Positions 11,295-24,510 of a stretch of 64,000 nt of DNA are shown one piece after another. The position numbers and the translations under genes were made by a program. Position 1 is the stretch's first letter, and the number at the start of each line of letters is the position of its first letter. Below the pieces are notes generated by a model. The model did no database searches, was not told the origin of the DNA, and was given only the letters and a program-made list of their open reading frames with translations. Source of the DNA: Halicephalobus mephisto (taxonomy: Eukaryota; Nematoda; Chromadorea; Rhabditida; Panagrolaimidae); NCBI GenBank assembly GCA_009193035.1, contig SWDT01000024.1, positions 124,001 to 188,000 on the forward strand, read 5' to 3'.

Positions 11295-13175
11295 TCAGAG
11301 TTGAGCCGCGAGTTGACGAGCAGCCAAGAAATTAGATCCGTTGAAATCCGCCAATGCCGGGGGCTGAGGTTGCGGTTGGATTAATTGTCCGAAATTTTGA
11401 AGCAGAAGACTCGAAAGAAGAGCTTGTTTGGCTGCTTGATCATTCTGAAGACCTGGAAGATTAGTCGCAAAATTAGGTGCTCCAGTAACAGGGGTCGAAA
11501 TTGGAGAAACTGATTTTACACAATCAGTCATCTGAACAATGTTGGACGGCGAAGGGAAATTAGCCGACGAAGTTGAAGGGAGATTGATGCAGTTGAAAGC
11601 AGAAGTAGCCGATGTTGGCAAAGAGAAAACCGGGGGTTGGGGTTGAGGAGGGGTAACTGTGGCTGTTTGATTGATCAATCCAAGAGCAGCATGATGACGA
11701 AGCTGATCATTGCGACGTTTTTGGTCTTCAATCTCGAGTTTGGACTCTTTCAGCTGGGCTTGGAGAAGAGTGATGTAGTCCACAGCTCGTTTAAGAATCA
11801 ATGCACGAGAAGACTGAAACAAAATCAATTAAATAATTTCAAAAAACTAAATAACAGCTAGTTAAGTTCTCCATCTCTCGCCTAAGGCATCTCTAGTCCA
11901 CGTGTTTTTCTTATGTTTTTGTTATTGGAGCAAAGTCCTCGTTTGCACTGTTTTTGTTTCTTCCCCTCTGCACAAAAACACGCTACTCCATTCGTCCTTG
12001 TCTAGACCCGATCGAGCCTAGTGCGTCCTATGAACGCGATGAAAGCCTTTTCCTGCTCTGATCATCGGAAGCAGCACACGCGTCCAACACATGGCGCGTG
12101 ACTGACTGCATTGCGAACAAAGTACATTTTTCCACTGATATATGTTATATATTTTTTTGGAAAAGTAATAAGTGGATATGTGCTTTCTGCCGTTTCAGGG
12201 GAGAAGCTCTCGAAAGAAGAAAACGAAATTTGTGCCTTTGTCCTTAGACATGCAGAGGGATAAAGACTGCCATGTGAACGTCACGTGGATTGGAACGTTC
12301 TGATAAATGTTCTTCTATTTTTATCTAATATGCAGAAAATGTCTGATATTTAGTATAAGACCTACCTTTTCCCCCTCCAACAAGGGAATACTGTTTTTGA
12401 GGGCGATGAAATGGTCTTTGATGTGGTCTCGACGTCTCCTTTCGAGCTCGTTGTGGTGGGCTCTTCTGTCGTCGTCGATGGAGGGCGATCCTGATTTGGG
12501 GGAAAATCCCTCGTCCTGCAAATTTTGAACATGATTCTTGTTTTTTGATCCATTTTAAATTTTCTTGTTTACACCTCGGATTCTGGGAATGACGAAACGA
12601 AGCATCCGGAATGGCCGTGCCTTTCACTGACCATGCCCGAGGCAATTTGGCTTCGTGCTCAAAGATTGTTCCATGCATCCGTGCCAGGCAATTCTGTTTT
12701 TGTGTTTTTTACTTCAGGCTGGCACGAACTAGACTCGAAACAAAATGCCCAAAAATCCAGAGAATGCTTAAACAAAACAAGTCGCTTCGTGCCCTCCGGC
12801 ACCCGCCACGCCGTTTTTGTGTGATCTTGAAATGCATGTGCTCCCACTGAGTGTTCTCTGGGCAGAGTGTCCTTTTTGGGAGGACGAAAATAAAGGTGTT
12901 CGAAGAGGTTGTATCAGTGAAAAATAGTTTTATCAAAAAAGAGGAAAAATGCACGTGTATGAGTTTACATGGTAGGAATCGTTCCAAGACCACGTGTCAT
13001 TTGACAGATAAAATTATAATTCGCCCACTGACGAAATTTTTACACACTTGATCATGTATAATTTTTGTTTTAATTTAAAAAAACTCACATCACTAATATC
13101 TCCATCGCTGTTGTATTTTCTCTTCCGGAGCTGGTTCCTCGAGGCAGAGGGAATCGCGTTCACGTTGGGAGCCAT
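11295..13175 (-). CDS. mxl-3: Max-like bHLH-leucine zipper transcription factor
   Basis: Three exons on the minus strand (13175-13089, 12515-12366, 11813-11295) join in phase to 251 residues. An N-terminal acidic and Lys/Arg patch is followed by the Max signature [20 protein letters not shown] at about residues 44-63. His, Glu and Arg are at the three E-box-reading positions. Helix 1 and the loop (IPLLEGEK) meet helix 2 ([14 protein letters not shown]) exactly at the exon 2/3 junction. A short zipper follows ([23 protein letters not shown]) and then a Pro/Gln/Ser-rich tail of about 130 residues. Max proteins dimerise with Myc/Mad/Mondo-type partners on CACGTG. The long tail fits C. elegans MXL-3 better than the 124-residue MXL-1, so the symbol is an inference; the Max family call is firm. 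Both large introns hold CACGTG sites, suggesting autoregulation. Confidence 0.9.
11899..11904. promoter_or_regulatory. E-box CACGTG in Max-like intron 2
   Basis: A perfect canonical E-box inside the intron of the gene that encodes its likely binder. First of nine such sites up to 19.4 kb. Confidence 0.5.
12282..12287. promoter_or_regulatory. E-box CACGTG in Max-like intron 2
   Basis: The flanks read GAACGTCACGTGGATTGG. It lies in intron 2, 79 bp 3' of the bHLH exon's end. Confidence 0.5.
12952..12996. promoter_or_regulatory. Paired E-boxes in Max-like intron 1
   Basis: Two CACGTG sites, at 12952-12957 and 12991-12996, are 39 bp apart, about 90 bp inside intron 1 from the first exon. Close pairing is common in Max-family target elements. 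Confidence 0.55.
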
Positions 13176-13953
13176 TTCGCTTAGAATTCACTCGGGTTGA
13201 AGTAAAATCTCCAGAAATACTGCCAGAAATTTCGAGTTCTGGAAAATATTGTTCACTAACTCGAGATCTCTGACCCTAACTATTTCACGACGCGATAAAC
13301 AAGTCACAAGTCGGGGTGGAACACATGTGGGTAAACAAAAGTCACGTTTATATAATTTTGCAATTGTATTTTGTAAACAAGTATCTCTTGTACCAACTAT
13401 TAATTATTGGTGGAACCGTATTTAGACGAATTTAGTCACCAACCAGAATCACGGAAACAGAATTCAACTACCAGCATGAGTGAAAGCCTCTGTCTACTGG
13501 AAGCCCCGCCCCCTTTGTAGCCATGCTGAAAACACACGCCTTCGCGAACAGAATGTGGGAATGACTGGCTGGAAATATCCCTTGTTCTATGTGGTCCCAA
13601 GAGCAGAGAGCACTCAAACTCAGAAGTTGATTGAACTAAGTTGACGCAAATTGCAGGATAGCAGACAATTGCAGCATGTGCTTTTCACAAAACAGAGAGG
13701 TTCTAATATGCATTTCGATGAGGAAACCGGGTGATCGGGGTTAGAGCAGCATGACGAAATGATTCAACGTGTTGCATAAAGGGATCGAAGGAACAAAGTC
13801 TGATCGCGTCGCAAAATGAAAAACCTTGTGGGCGATTTGGAGATAACTGGTGGTATCTTGTTTCTAAAGCCGTTAAGTATTCGTGAGCAGTCTAGAGGAT
13901 ATTCCTACAAGTATTGCTCAGTGGCCAGCAAGAGACGGTCTGTGGGATTTCCC

Positions 13954-13999
13954 GGACACTATCCTCCGTTAATAACACGAGTGGAGACTGAGGATAGTG
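13954..13999. repeat. Palindromic-repeat family copy
   Basis: GGACACTATCC at 13954-13964 and GGATAGTG at 13992-13999. The same word pair defines the family seen at 12 other loci in the window. Confidence 0.6.
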
Positions 14000-14355
14000 T
14001 TCAAAAACTCAAAATTAAGTCCGAAAAGTTATTATTCAAACAATTGTCAGTCGGAATTTTATTGTTTTTTAGTTTTATAAATAATTGCCTATTTTCAAAC
14101 CCGAGATGAAGTCACACCGTTCGCCCAGCTCTGTCAACTCCTCCGTTCGCAGAGTATTTCACTCTAGTCTGATAAAATTAGATTCTAAAATTCGATTCTC
14201 CAGTTGTGTGGCAATTCGGTTTGTGATCACTCCTTAGAGAACTCCCCAGGTCAAAGTACTCCTACCACCTGATCTAAGCTGCTCTTTCGCACCTTGGAGG
14301 AATCCACCCATGCAAAGATTGTCTATTCAAGTTCTACTTTATCAGGCATGAAGTT

Positions 14356-14507
14356 CACGTGTCTTCTCTGAACAACGAATTCGAATCAGTACTTTGTTTT
14401 TAAGAAATTAGAGATCATTCTTTTATCTCTTAATTCGTAGTTTGCACTCTTGAGAAACCAAGTTAGTAATTTTAGCGATCCAAATTAGGACCATTAGGAG
14501 ACACGTG
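14356..14507. promoter_or_regulatory. Two upstream E-boxes (14356-14361, 14502-14507)
   Basis: CACGTG occurs at both positions, 1.2-1.3 kb upstream of the Max-like start. Further single sites lie at 16071-16076, 17956-17961 and 19398-19403. Confidence 0.4.
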
Positions 14508-15575
14508 GACGACCAACTAATCTCCTTTATTCTTCGGCCCGTACAAACTCATGTACTCTTGTGGGAATTCCTGCAAATTTAGCATACAAATCCCCTAAAT
14601 ACTGATTATTAAAAAAACTAATTTGAAAGAAATCATTTTGCAAGAAAGACTTTAGGAAATTGATAACATTCCCTTGCCAGTGCACCGGGGTTTCATCACC
14701 TACTGTATAGGATTGAACGGGAAAATGATGTTCTCAGTCAGTTTCCGCAAATTCGAGTGAAAAATGAGAAAATTGTCCGAGAAACATGTGGGCAAGGAGT
14801 TTTCTTTCAATTTGAGCAAAAACCTAAAGGAAGTCAAACGTCAATCCATTCTTCGCTAGGATAAAAGTGTAACAAGCAAGTATTCTACTATATCTCAGAG
14901 GAGAGATAAGTAAACAGTACAACCCCTATTTAGAGACTTTAAAAGACAGAATCCAATGAATAGTTAACCTACATACTAAGAAGCCAAAGGTTGAATACGT
15001 GCAAAATCTTTCTACAAAAAGGAAATTACTATCCCAAAGGACGAGGTAATAATTTCCACGCATTTCCGTCTGACTTATGAATTGGACAAATATTACTTGA
15101 AACAATGGTCTGGAAAGTGGATGTAGCACTAAGCACCTCTACTCTCCCAAGAAACCTGGTTTTGCGTTCAGGTACCGTAGTAGCGGGTCTGTGATTGGTT
15201 CCTAGACAAAAGACTAACAGCTAACCCGTGACTCGATTACTTATAAAAAGTAATTTTGATGCATAGTCATCCTATATATAATTAATTTTATTTATGAAGA
15301 TAGTTTTAGATACAGTAAGTAAATACTTGTTCGGGGACTTCCAGGACACTGGTGCCCAATTAGCCCTATATAGACTTGGGGAAAGTATTTCTAAAAACAG
15401 CAGATTTTAAAGGCGGTAATCTGGGCATATTGGATCTTTGTATATAGCTTCTGCAGATCTTTTTCGAATATTTCGAAATGTAGCTTCTAATTGATGAAAA
15501 TCTTTACGAAAAAATAATTACTATCGACACTAATTTTACAATTAACTTATTCTTAGTACCCCAAGAGTCTAACTT

Positions 15576-15599
15576 TATCGTCATTTTAAAATGACGATA
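15576..15599. repeat. 24 bp perfect palindrome
   Basis: TATCGTCATTTT is followed directly by its exact reverse complement with no spacer. It lies in gene-poor DNA, away from any gene model. Confidence 0.7.
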
Positions 15600-17258
15600 T
15601 TTTTATCCTCAAGTGATCCAATAAATTACCACCTTCTTATTACGGAAATTCTCTAAAATCAAATTTACTACAATTTTTGACCAAGAAAGTGATGCCATTT
15701 CTAAAAGGAGAAAGGAGAAATAATATTAGTTTCTAAATTACATTTTTTATGTATCTACTTTCTGAAGCATATTCTGTAATTTCTTCAAGAACGAAAAAAG
15801 CCCCGTAAAGCGCAATCTAGAAGAGTTATGTTCCACAGGTCAAGGAGTTACAAGCTTCACTCCATCAGCTTTGATAATGAAGCATTCACTAATTTGATAA
15901 TTGTTTAAAAGACAGTAGTTGAATTCTCAAGTTTTTAAAACTGAAAACTACAGTAACTCAATGTTGATCGCTCTCTGTAGTTTCCGTCGTCGTCGATGAT
16001 AAGACTAAAATTGACTTTGAACCTCCTTAGAGCCCAAGGGAAGACTCGGTTCATTCAAGATCTTCTCTTTCACGTGAATTCCCCAGGGATTTTAGTTGAG
16101 TCTACTCACACTTATTTACGGAATTGAATGGTATAATGCCATTTGGTCTGTACTCAGGAAGAAAAGTTTGGGAAAATAGATTGTTTCGAAATAGAGCAAA
16201 GAGTAACATGTACAGTATCAGTCAAGACTTTCTAAATGGATATATTTAGGATATTGTTTGCAAAAAGAACTTTTCGACTTTTGCATTTATTATGGCAACG
16301 AAATGAACTTTTAAAAACACACAAAACTTTAAAAAACATTCTATTCTTGTTACTATTCATACACTATGTTATTTTTGTGATTGTGGCAAGTGTTATTAAG
16401 CCTAATTTATTAATTTCTCTTTTCCTATGAGTACTGTACTTCCGGAATATTAAAGCACCACAAATTGTTTTTTCTTATTTCTGTGCTCATAACGAGAAGC
16501 GGAAAAACGTATTTAGAAAATAATTTCTGCTGAAGACAAAAGTCCTAGAAAAGTTCGCAGATATAATGCTGAATTTGTTTATAATTAGCAACTAAGGAAG
16601 TGGCCTATGTAAGGGATTAACGTGAAAAAAGGAAAGCGGGTAGCAGATCAAAGACCTTTATGTGACAGTAATTGAATAAATTAGATTGAAAAGAATTGAA
16701 CATTATAACATAGGGAGGTCATTTCGCAAAAGCCAAGTTGTTTTAACTCATTTCTATAGTTTACTTTAACAAAAAACTCCAAATACAAGAGGACAAAGAA
16801 CATAGTACACTTTTACATCGGAAGAGACGAACCCTGACCAGCACAAAGTCCGACCAAGTTGTAAATTTACTTCATTAAAGACCCCTGTAGACATATTCTT
16901 GATGTATCCTAAATGGTACTTCTTGTTTTGGTCTAATTTTTCTCAGTGGAAGTACTTCCGGATCAATTGCAAAAAAAATTTTATGATATCATTTTTAGAT
17001 CAAATGATGTTCTTCATCTTGAACACTTGGTCTCCGGATGCTGCAGAAATAAGATATTGGATTAAAATGTTCTTCTTGTCTTAGATGTCACGAAACGGAA
17101 CAAATATAGAGACTTCCTTAATTGATCTCAATGATCATGACGTTTGCTTATTTAAAATAATTTGGAGTTATTTTTTAAAAAGATTAGCGATACTATGATA
17201 ACGAGGGAATTATATGGAAATCTCCACAAAGTCAGTCATCCTTTATTAAGAAATTGTT

Positions 17259-17342
17259 GGATAGTGACTAAGCAAGGACAATTTTTTGAATTTCCTAGAC
17301 ACTATCCATAATTTAGAATTCAAAAGAAACTTATGGATAGTG
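17259..17342. repeat. Palindromic-repeat family copies
   Basis: GGATAGTG at 17259-17266, CACTATCC at 17300-17307 and GGATAGTG again at 17335-17342, with the core CAATTTTTTGAATTTCC between the first pair. The spacing suggests just over one tandem unit. Confidence 0.7.
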
Positions 17343-18810
17343 ACGAAATTTATAAATATTGTTCGTTTCTAGTTAATGTCCTAGCAAAATTACTATCAAA
17401 TGTCTGGCAAATCTAAATTGTAATCAAAATACCCCATTTTGAGTGTCATCTCTTGAAATCTCCCTTCAAAGTTCTTCCACTTAGTTCAAAGAAACACGCT
17501 ATTTACATGTGTCCTAATTTTTTTCACGTATTTCTTTAATGTTCAAATTTCATCATCTTTGATAATATGGATTGGTTTCTCTTCTTCAAGTTTTTTATTT
17601 TGATTAGACTTTTGAAATGAATAAAGGCGTGTACAACTCAAAAATTGGAGTTTCAGAAAAATAGACTTAGTTAATATGGAATTCCTAGTAAATTTTCGGT
17701 TATAGAAGCAAAGATAACCTCTGTTCTTATTCAGCTGCAACCTAGTTATATTTTAGAAAAAAAATTTAAGTACAAAATGTCAAAATGTCGATTTCGTAAG
17801 GAGAGACAGGTGTTCGGGGAAAGTTACAGAATCCCTAGGTTGAGGGACCATCTGAATCAAGATTTAGATATTTGCTGTATAATCGTTATCAAGTTTCCAA
17901 AACAATTATTTTTAATTTTGTCTTGCTCCGTGCAGAATGGCAGGCCTGTCCTGTACACGTGAAATCCAGGTGCTACAACCGTCTGCAAGCAATGAGGAAA
18001 CGTGTGAGAGTAGTGTACGAAAACAATAAAGAGTAAAAAGAATGGAAGATAAACAATTGAAATTGCATCACCCTGACTTGGTTCTTCGCTGTAAAAACCC
18101 ACACATCCGGAAATCTACAGAGAGAGATGATAATGAAGAAATAATAATCAATTATATGACTTCAATTTAGTTCAACGGAAGTCACTTTTATCTGAAACCC
18201 CAATTTGTCCTTGAAATTGGTAGGAGAGTAATTAAAGAGACAATTTTCGCAGTTTTCTGGATAATATCCAAGAAAATAAATATGAGGAAGAACATACTGT
18301 ATGATCAGGGTTATTTTGGACATTATCTACAAAACTTCAAAGTTCACTTCTTCGTGATAATCCCGTGACTATTCCGATGCTTTAAGCAAGTTGTTCTTTA
18401 AACTCTGATTAAAGCAAAGTAATTACTTTGTTCCACAGGAAATGGAAGAAAGTAGTAAAAGTGTCTTTCAAAAACCGGAAATAAAAATAAAGAGGAAGAA
18501 AATTATAAAAAATAGAATCATGAAGTTTTAATCTTTTGGTCTTGTTTTTTTTGTAAATGTCAACGACAAAACTAGGAGTTTCGCGGATCAAAACTAAGAA
18601 TATTCCGAAAAGGTCAATAAGACATGTTCGCACGTCCTTTGGAATAATGATGATGTGAAGAAATAACAAACGTTGATGGGGATCTCGAAAAAACGGTTAT
18701 TTCTTCAGTCCAAAGTTGATGCAAACTCGAGATTACTGGATAAGTCATTTATCACAAAATTAACAATTATAATTTTACTACCACCATAATATAGTAATCA
18801 GTTTTGAATT

Positions 18811-19060
18811 CTGGATATTGTCTAGAAAACTTGGAAAATTATTTTAAGTCACTATTCAAACAATTTCAGTTGAATAGTTAGTGATTGTTGTTTACAGTTC
18901 TACGGGAATCACATGAATAGTTGCTGAAAATGCACGATAGTTAGAACTTCCTGGGTACTATCCATACTTTTTTCTCATTGGTTAATCGCGGACGGTGTTC
19001 AGAAAATTCCGACTATTGTGTATTCTCAGTTGTTATCCAGGGAATTTCTGTTGATAAAAA
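18811..19060. repeat. Degenerate palindromic-repeat array
   Basis: Decayed units recognisable from GGATATTG, GTCACTATTC, GAATAGTTAGTG and TACTATCC together with the usual CAATTTCAG spacer words. Confidence 0.45.
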
Positions 19061-20413
19061 ATCCACTATGCTATCTTTGCAATCTCAAGCACCAGTATCG
19101 TACCCTATCTAATTCTATTTTTATTTCCAACTAATTTACTATTGATGATTTATTTTAAAAATTCGTTTCTAGAGAGTCGAAACTATCAATTTTTTACAGT
19201 GTCTGCTCATGTGAACCAGGTGTTTTCCTAAAAGAGCTTTTGATTTTCCTAAAACTTTATTAGAGATTCTACAGTATTTATCACATGGTAGTAAGGGAAC
19301 CAAAAGTTTCTTTAAATTAACCAAGTACTAATATTGAGCTCATTTGGTAATAATAACCATCTAGTAGCAGAGCAAAGTCCGAGGAATCAAATTTAGCCAC
19401 GTGATTTGACTATAAATTAAGCCCTAATTGTTTGCTTTTTTGCACGTTTGCCTAGTGCTCAGGAACACTTAAGACAGGAATATGATAATTACGGAATAGA
19501 GAGGAAATCCGACGGGGGAGGACAGTTCTAGCGACTTCTCAGGTGAACCAGAAGCGAAATGAGATAAGCAAAAACAGGTTACATGTGACAATACCTACTA
19601 GATAGACGTGTGAAATTTACTCATTGGGGAGTTTACTGTAAGCTCCTGACTTGGAACAAAGTCATATGAACTCACAAGGGAGATGCTTCCACTCAGATCA
19701 TAGTTCCAACATCAGATATAGGTAATTTCCATGCATTTAAGTGGAATCTTCGGAATTTGTAATATTTTAAATAAGTTTTTTAAAATTAAGATGGTTTGTA
19801 AAATTCATAAATTTGGGGTTAATAACTTTATAGACTTCTGAATAGTCCTTAAAGAGCTAACTAAACATCTATAATCAGTACAAAATTGTCCTAATTACGA
19901 AAAAACTAAATTATTGAAATCGGTAGTTTTGGTAGTAAAGATATTTAAAAATAAATAATTACGAATTACGTAAGAGTTCTATTCCGTGTTTTATATTTTA
20001 ATATAAGGAATCTCACGTATTTACTCAATATGCTTATTTTTGAAGAAAATCTATCACGCAGCAACATGGGGCTAAACAAGTACTTCAGTAGTTACGAAAT
20101 ACACTATAATTCATTTCAGATCTCTGATTTTAATAAAAACACTTCCCATTATTTTAACTTTTATTTTAAAGAATTTAAAAATTCTCCTAATTGCAGAATT
20201 TCAAAACAACAGATCAACCATATACTAGTTCCCGCGGCGATTTTCATTTGATTTGACGAAGTACTTGATTCAAATTGCATCATCAGAATTTAATCTTTAT
20301 CGTTCATTGGAAGTATCCATTAAAAACAAAAATTGCATGGATTGGGGATAATCGAGAAAATAACTTTGGGAGTTTTGAGATGAGATTTAACCAGAACCAG
20401 ATTTCCGAATATT

Positions 20414-20530
20414 GAGTTGATTTTGAACTTATTTCGAATTAATTCGAGTTCGAAAATCGAGAAATTCGGATTTTAACCGAACTAGTTCGAGTTCGAAAAT
20501 CGAAGATTTCGAGTACTTGACAGCTCTGGG
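20414..20530. repeat. Foldback element related to the lipase-intron copy
   Basis: Contains AGTTCGAAAATCGA twice and ends in TTGACAGCTCTGGGTC, matching the right end of the element at 8337-8418. The left terminal repeat is not clear. Confidence 0.55.
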
Positions 20531-23218
20531 TCAACTTTAGACCAGTTAAATCCACAAACCAAACACAAAAAACGATAGTTACACTCCTTGAATCACGTTC
20601 CGTTATTTTAATTTCCTCTATTTGGGATTGTGAAAACTAAACTGAATGAAATTAAACTTTTTAAATACCGTATTCTTAATTATCACAAATATCCTATAAT
20701 TTTATCTAGTTTGTTTTTAACTAGTTTGATCTAAACTCAAATGTTGAACAAAGATCCATTACATAGATAAATTTTAAAAAGTAGAAAATACAGTACTAGG
20801 AAAAATTAATATATTTATAGAAAATTTAAAATATAAAAAAGATTGTTTAATTTTGGCCTCAACGTAAACAAGAGTCTTATCTGATTTCATCCGAAACTTG
20901 TTATTTTTCAGCAGATTTTTTAAAATCAAGTTTTTATTTTTCCGCATTTATTACGTACAAAAAGAATTTTAAAAATCCAGAAGGTATCTAAAACTGCATC
21001 AGAAACAGAGACACTGTTGTTCGTGTCGAGACCAAAATCCAACAGATTCATTTTTCCGACTATCTAATTACTTGTTCGAAAAAAATGAACTATATCTCGC
21101 TAGATTAGTCTCCAAAAATTCGTTCAACTTTCTGATTAAAATTTCGGACATAAATAACTTTGTTTTCAAAAATGCAAATATTATTAACTTTTTGATTACG
21201 TAGAAATTTAAAATACTAAATTTTAGTATTTTCGCATTTATTATGGAAACGTAATTTTCGTGTCAGAGCATTAGTAACTGTTTCAACCTGCTATTACGGT
21301 GGTGGTGGTTCTAATTCGGACGAAAGTTATTAGTAAAGAACACCTTTTTTGAATTTTCCCTTGTAAAATTAATAATAACAGACTCCTTCGCTGATGACGA
21401 TTTTTACGCGTCCATATATGATCGAGTTTTGGGTTGAAATTGTAACTTTTAGAACAAACTACAAGAAGAACAGGTGTTTGGTTAATCTATACATTTCGGG
21501 AATTGTATTTGGATTTCAGTAAGTTAAATGTTGTAAAGAACAGGGATAAACACAAATGGATTTAATTTCACGAAATCCTCACAACGAATGCATTTATTAA
21601 AACCAATAATTTAGGATTAGCCCCGTGCTAAATTGAGGCTTTTTAAGGATACATTTAACCTACACAATCGGATTTTGCTGAACGTTCTTCTGACATGAGG
21701 TAATTTAGAAAATCCCAAGTATTAATTTTTATTTTTCTGGCAACTCTCCAAAAAGCGATCATTGTGGAAAATCGAACTAAAGCACTACTGAGATTAGTTA
21801 AATTAAAAAGCTTTAAAAATACAAGGTTCAGAAACCAGGTAAAGTTCTCCATGTTTTTTGGTTTTCCATATATGGATTTTACCCACGTTTCTTTCGTTTT
21901 CCCACGTCAGAACATTGTTCAGCAAAAACAGACAAGAGATTGTGAATAAATATCCCGTAAAGTGCAAATCAGGTTATACTTTGTTTTTAAAAGTCGAATG
22001 AATTAAACTTTATTTCCTTATTAAATCGTAATCGGGAATCACAAAAATTTAAATTAATATTTATCCGAAATTAGTTGTTTTTGTGCAATTACTAAACAGG
22101 ATTATTTTACATTTGGCTTGGATTTTTATCGATGAAAGAAATACCAACGGAATAAGTACTTTTCCAATAATAAAAAATTGGAAATTTAACGTTTTTTGAA
22201 AAAACTTCCTTTTTCTAAGTAATTCTTATTCAAATTCACAAAAAACCTTCAACATGTTTAAAAGATAAAAAAAATGAGGATTATGTTAAAAAACGACATT
22301 TATAATCAATGTTCCGTGAGCATATCGGGGACTGTCTGCTCGGAGGTCTTCAATGCCAAAATTCAACAAATATTTTCTGTTTTTAGAATTCTGGAAACTT
22401 GATGAAAACAAAATTAGAGGACGTTTTCGAATGTTATTTATACATTAGATGTACTATTCCTGATCTTTAGAGTTGGATTTTTAAAAGATAAATGTCACCT
22501 GACTGATATGCAAAATCACATGCACATGACGTCTATCTAAAACCAGACAGTCATCAACTAGGGCATTTTATGGTCCTGAGAGAAAATAATACAAATGTGG
22601 TTTTCCACATTAGTCGTTTTCATCCTTTAATAAAAAGTTCTTATATTAAATTTCAAACATCATATAAAAACTAATTTTCTCAGCAAAGTGACGTATGATT
22701 TTAATAGTTTCTAAACTAGTAATTAAAATTGACTAATATTCAACCTTCAGTTACTTTACTGAACTGTAAAAAATACAAATATGAGATTTACCGTCCACAA
22801 CCAATGTTGACCGTATACTTGTTAAATTCCTACAATTATCAATGTTTAAACATTTTCACCGATACTGTAACGAATTCAACAGAATCAAAAGGATTAAGTT
22901 TCTCCACAGTCATACTGACTACCTCCCACAGCTCTACTCAAGACTATATTCATTCGCCAACACCATTATTTTTAACACAATTTACTGTAGCTCCTGTTAC
23001 CAGTTTGAGTTTCTAATTTCGTCGTTTTGTGTCGTCACAACTCAATTTCCAATCAACCTACACGAGGTCGGTTCGAATGTTAAATGACTTTTCGACAAAG
23101 CAAAGGCCACAAGGTAATAAATAAAACTTTTTTCCTCTGCCTAGGGAATTAAAAAACTCACAATAGAATTCTACACGTCGTTTATTTTATTTTGCAAAAA
23201 TCACGTTACCAGTTCCAC

Positions 23219-24101
23219 CTATGGGGAAAGACGTTTCTTAATCCAACATCCATCGACAATTTCATAGATGATTCTGTCGTGGAGTCTGTTGGGCTGGCCT
23301 TGCCAAAATTCAAAGTACGTTGGCTTCAAGATGAAACCAGCCCTGAAATAGTAAAATTTGCTAAACAGAATTGTTAACCAGCAAAAACGAACCATTCTGG
23401 AGGTCGTTTTATCGCCTCTTCTCCTTGTTCGGCAGCAAGTTTCTCCAACCTAAGCTTCTCGGCCTCGAGGACGACCCTGGCTTCTATTACTGTACTTTGT
23501 CTACTTGCTTTGGAGCCAATTCTGCTATTCAGAGGACGTTCCTTCCAGTACTCATCAGCCATGTCAGAAGGGAGTTTCTCAATGACTCCTTCAATACGGA
23601 CCTGTCTCGTCACAAACGGCCAGTAGAAGCACATGCATGCATTTGGATTGTCCTCGATCTCCTGTCCTTTCCTGCTGTTGTAGTTCGTGTAAAACGAGAA
23701 TCCATCCTTGTCGTACTTCTTCAAGAGAACCATGCGACATGACGGCTTATTGTTTCTGAAATAGAACAATCAGACAAAAATCCAAGATGAAGTCACATTG
23801 AATAACCCATGGACGATGTCTTTATCATTAAGAGCTAACTTACCGACAAGTTGACAACGCCACAGCATTGATTTCCTCGAATGTGATGTCCTTCCTAAAT
23901 GAAATATCCTTGAACCAGAGATCAAACTGGATAAACGGATCTCCATCCATCTGGTTGATGTCCAAGAATGGTTCATTTATGTTGTGATAATCCTTTCGCC
24001 AATCTGAAAGATTGCTTAATATATGAACTTTTAATTAAAAACCCACTCCGTATATTCAGGGGCTGTCCGGGATCCGGGACCGAGGGCAGGTGGTGATTCA
24101 T
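23219..24101 (-). CDS. PNPO: Pyridoxine/pyridoxamine 5'-phosphate oxidase
   Basis: Four minus-strand exons (24101-24047, 24003-23844, 23755-23393, 23342-23219) join in phase to 233 residues; bacterial PdxH is about 218 and human PNPO 261. The FMN-binding core is visible: [20 protein letters not shown], then NYNSRKG. The conserved C-terminus [15 protein letters not shown] is intact and the protein ends in KKRLSP. The enzyme oxidises PNP and PMP to pyridoxal 5'-phosphate, the last step of vitamin B6 salvage. The final 50 bp intron uses the donor at GAATG/GTTCG, which restores the family's W-G/A-G junction. The ATG 24101 start gives no mitochondrial signal. It is divergent from the Rubicon-like gene, about 410 bp between starts. 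Confidence 0.93.
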
Positions 24102-24510
24102 CTGGAGGATTGCTGTCGTCACCCTGGATAGGGTTCTTTGTGCTAAAGACTATGTATTACATCATCACAGAAAACCGAGACAGATAAATACACAAAGAAC
24201 GAGGACAACGAAAAACAAAATACGGATTATTACTTGAAACAATTCTCGTGCAGGAGACCACGAGACGTGACATTTCGAATGAAATAAGTCTCGAGCCTTC
24301 GCAATAATCTATTGGAGAAAACCACTTCAGAAAACCTCCGAAGGGAGAGCACTGATAGACACAATGTGGTGGAGATTACGGGAACTGCACGCTTTTCAAT
24401 ATTTCATATTTTTTGGTGGCAAAGCTGTTCTTCCTTGTTTTCAAAAGGTATAATTGGTCTAGTTTGTTCTTAGTGCGTTATGGAGCACACCTGAAATCTG
24501 ACTTCTATAT
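24102..24510. promoter_or_regulatory. Shared divergent promoter region, PNPO / Rubicon-like
   Basis: About 410 bp between two opposed start codons and richer in GC than the surroundings at 24060-24380. A stretch at about 24100-24145 stays open upstream of the PNPO ATG without another ATG. I see no clear TATA box. Confidence 0.4.

Larger units (their letters stand above)
13176..23218. other. Ten-kilobase gene-poor interval
   Basis: No exon chain or family match could be supported on either strand. Short open frames occur, for example at 13816-14109, but they overlap the dispersed palindromic repeat or lack splice context. The interval holds five further CACGTG sites (14356, 14502, 16071, 17956, 19398), repeat-family copies at 13.95, 17.26 and 18.8-19.06 kb, a foldback at 20.41-20.53 kb and a 24 bp perfect palindrome at 15576. 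The left end is the probable promoter of the Max-like gene. Confidence 0.55.

Noticed and set aside
13816..14109. 97-codon open frame in the gene-poor interval
   Set aside because: It runs through a copy of the palindromic repeat family and has no domain or splice context.
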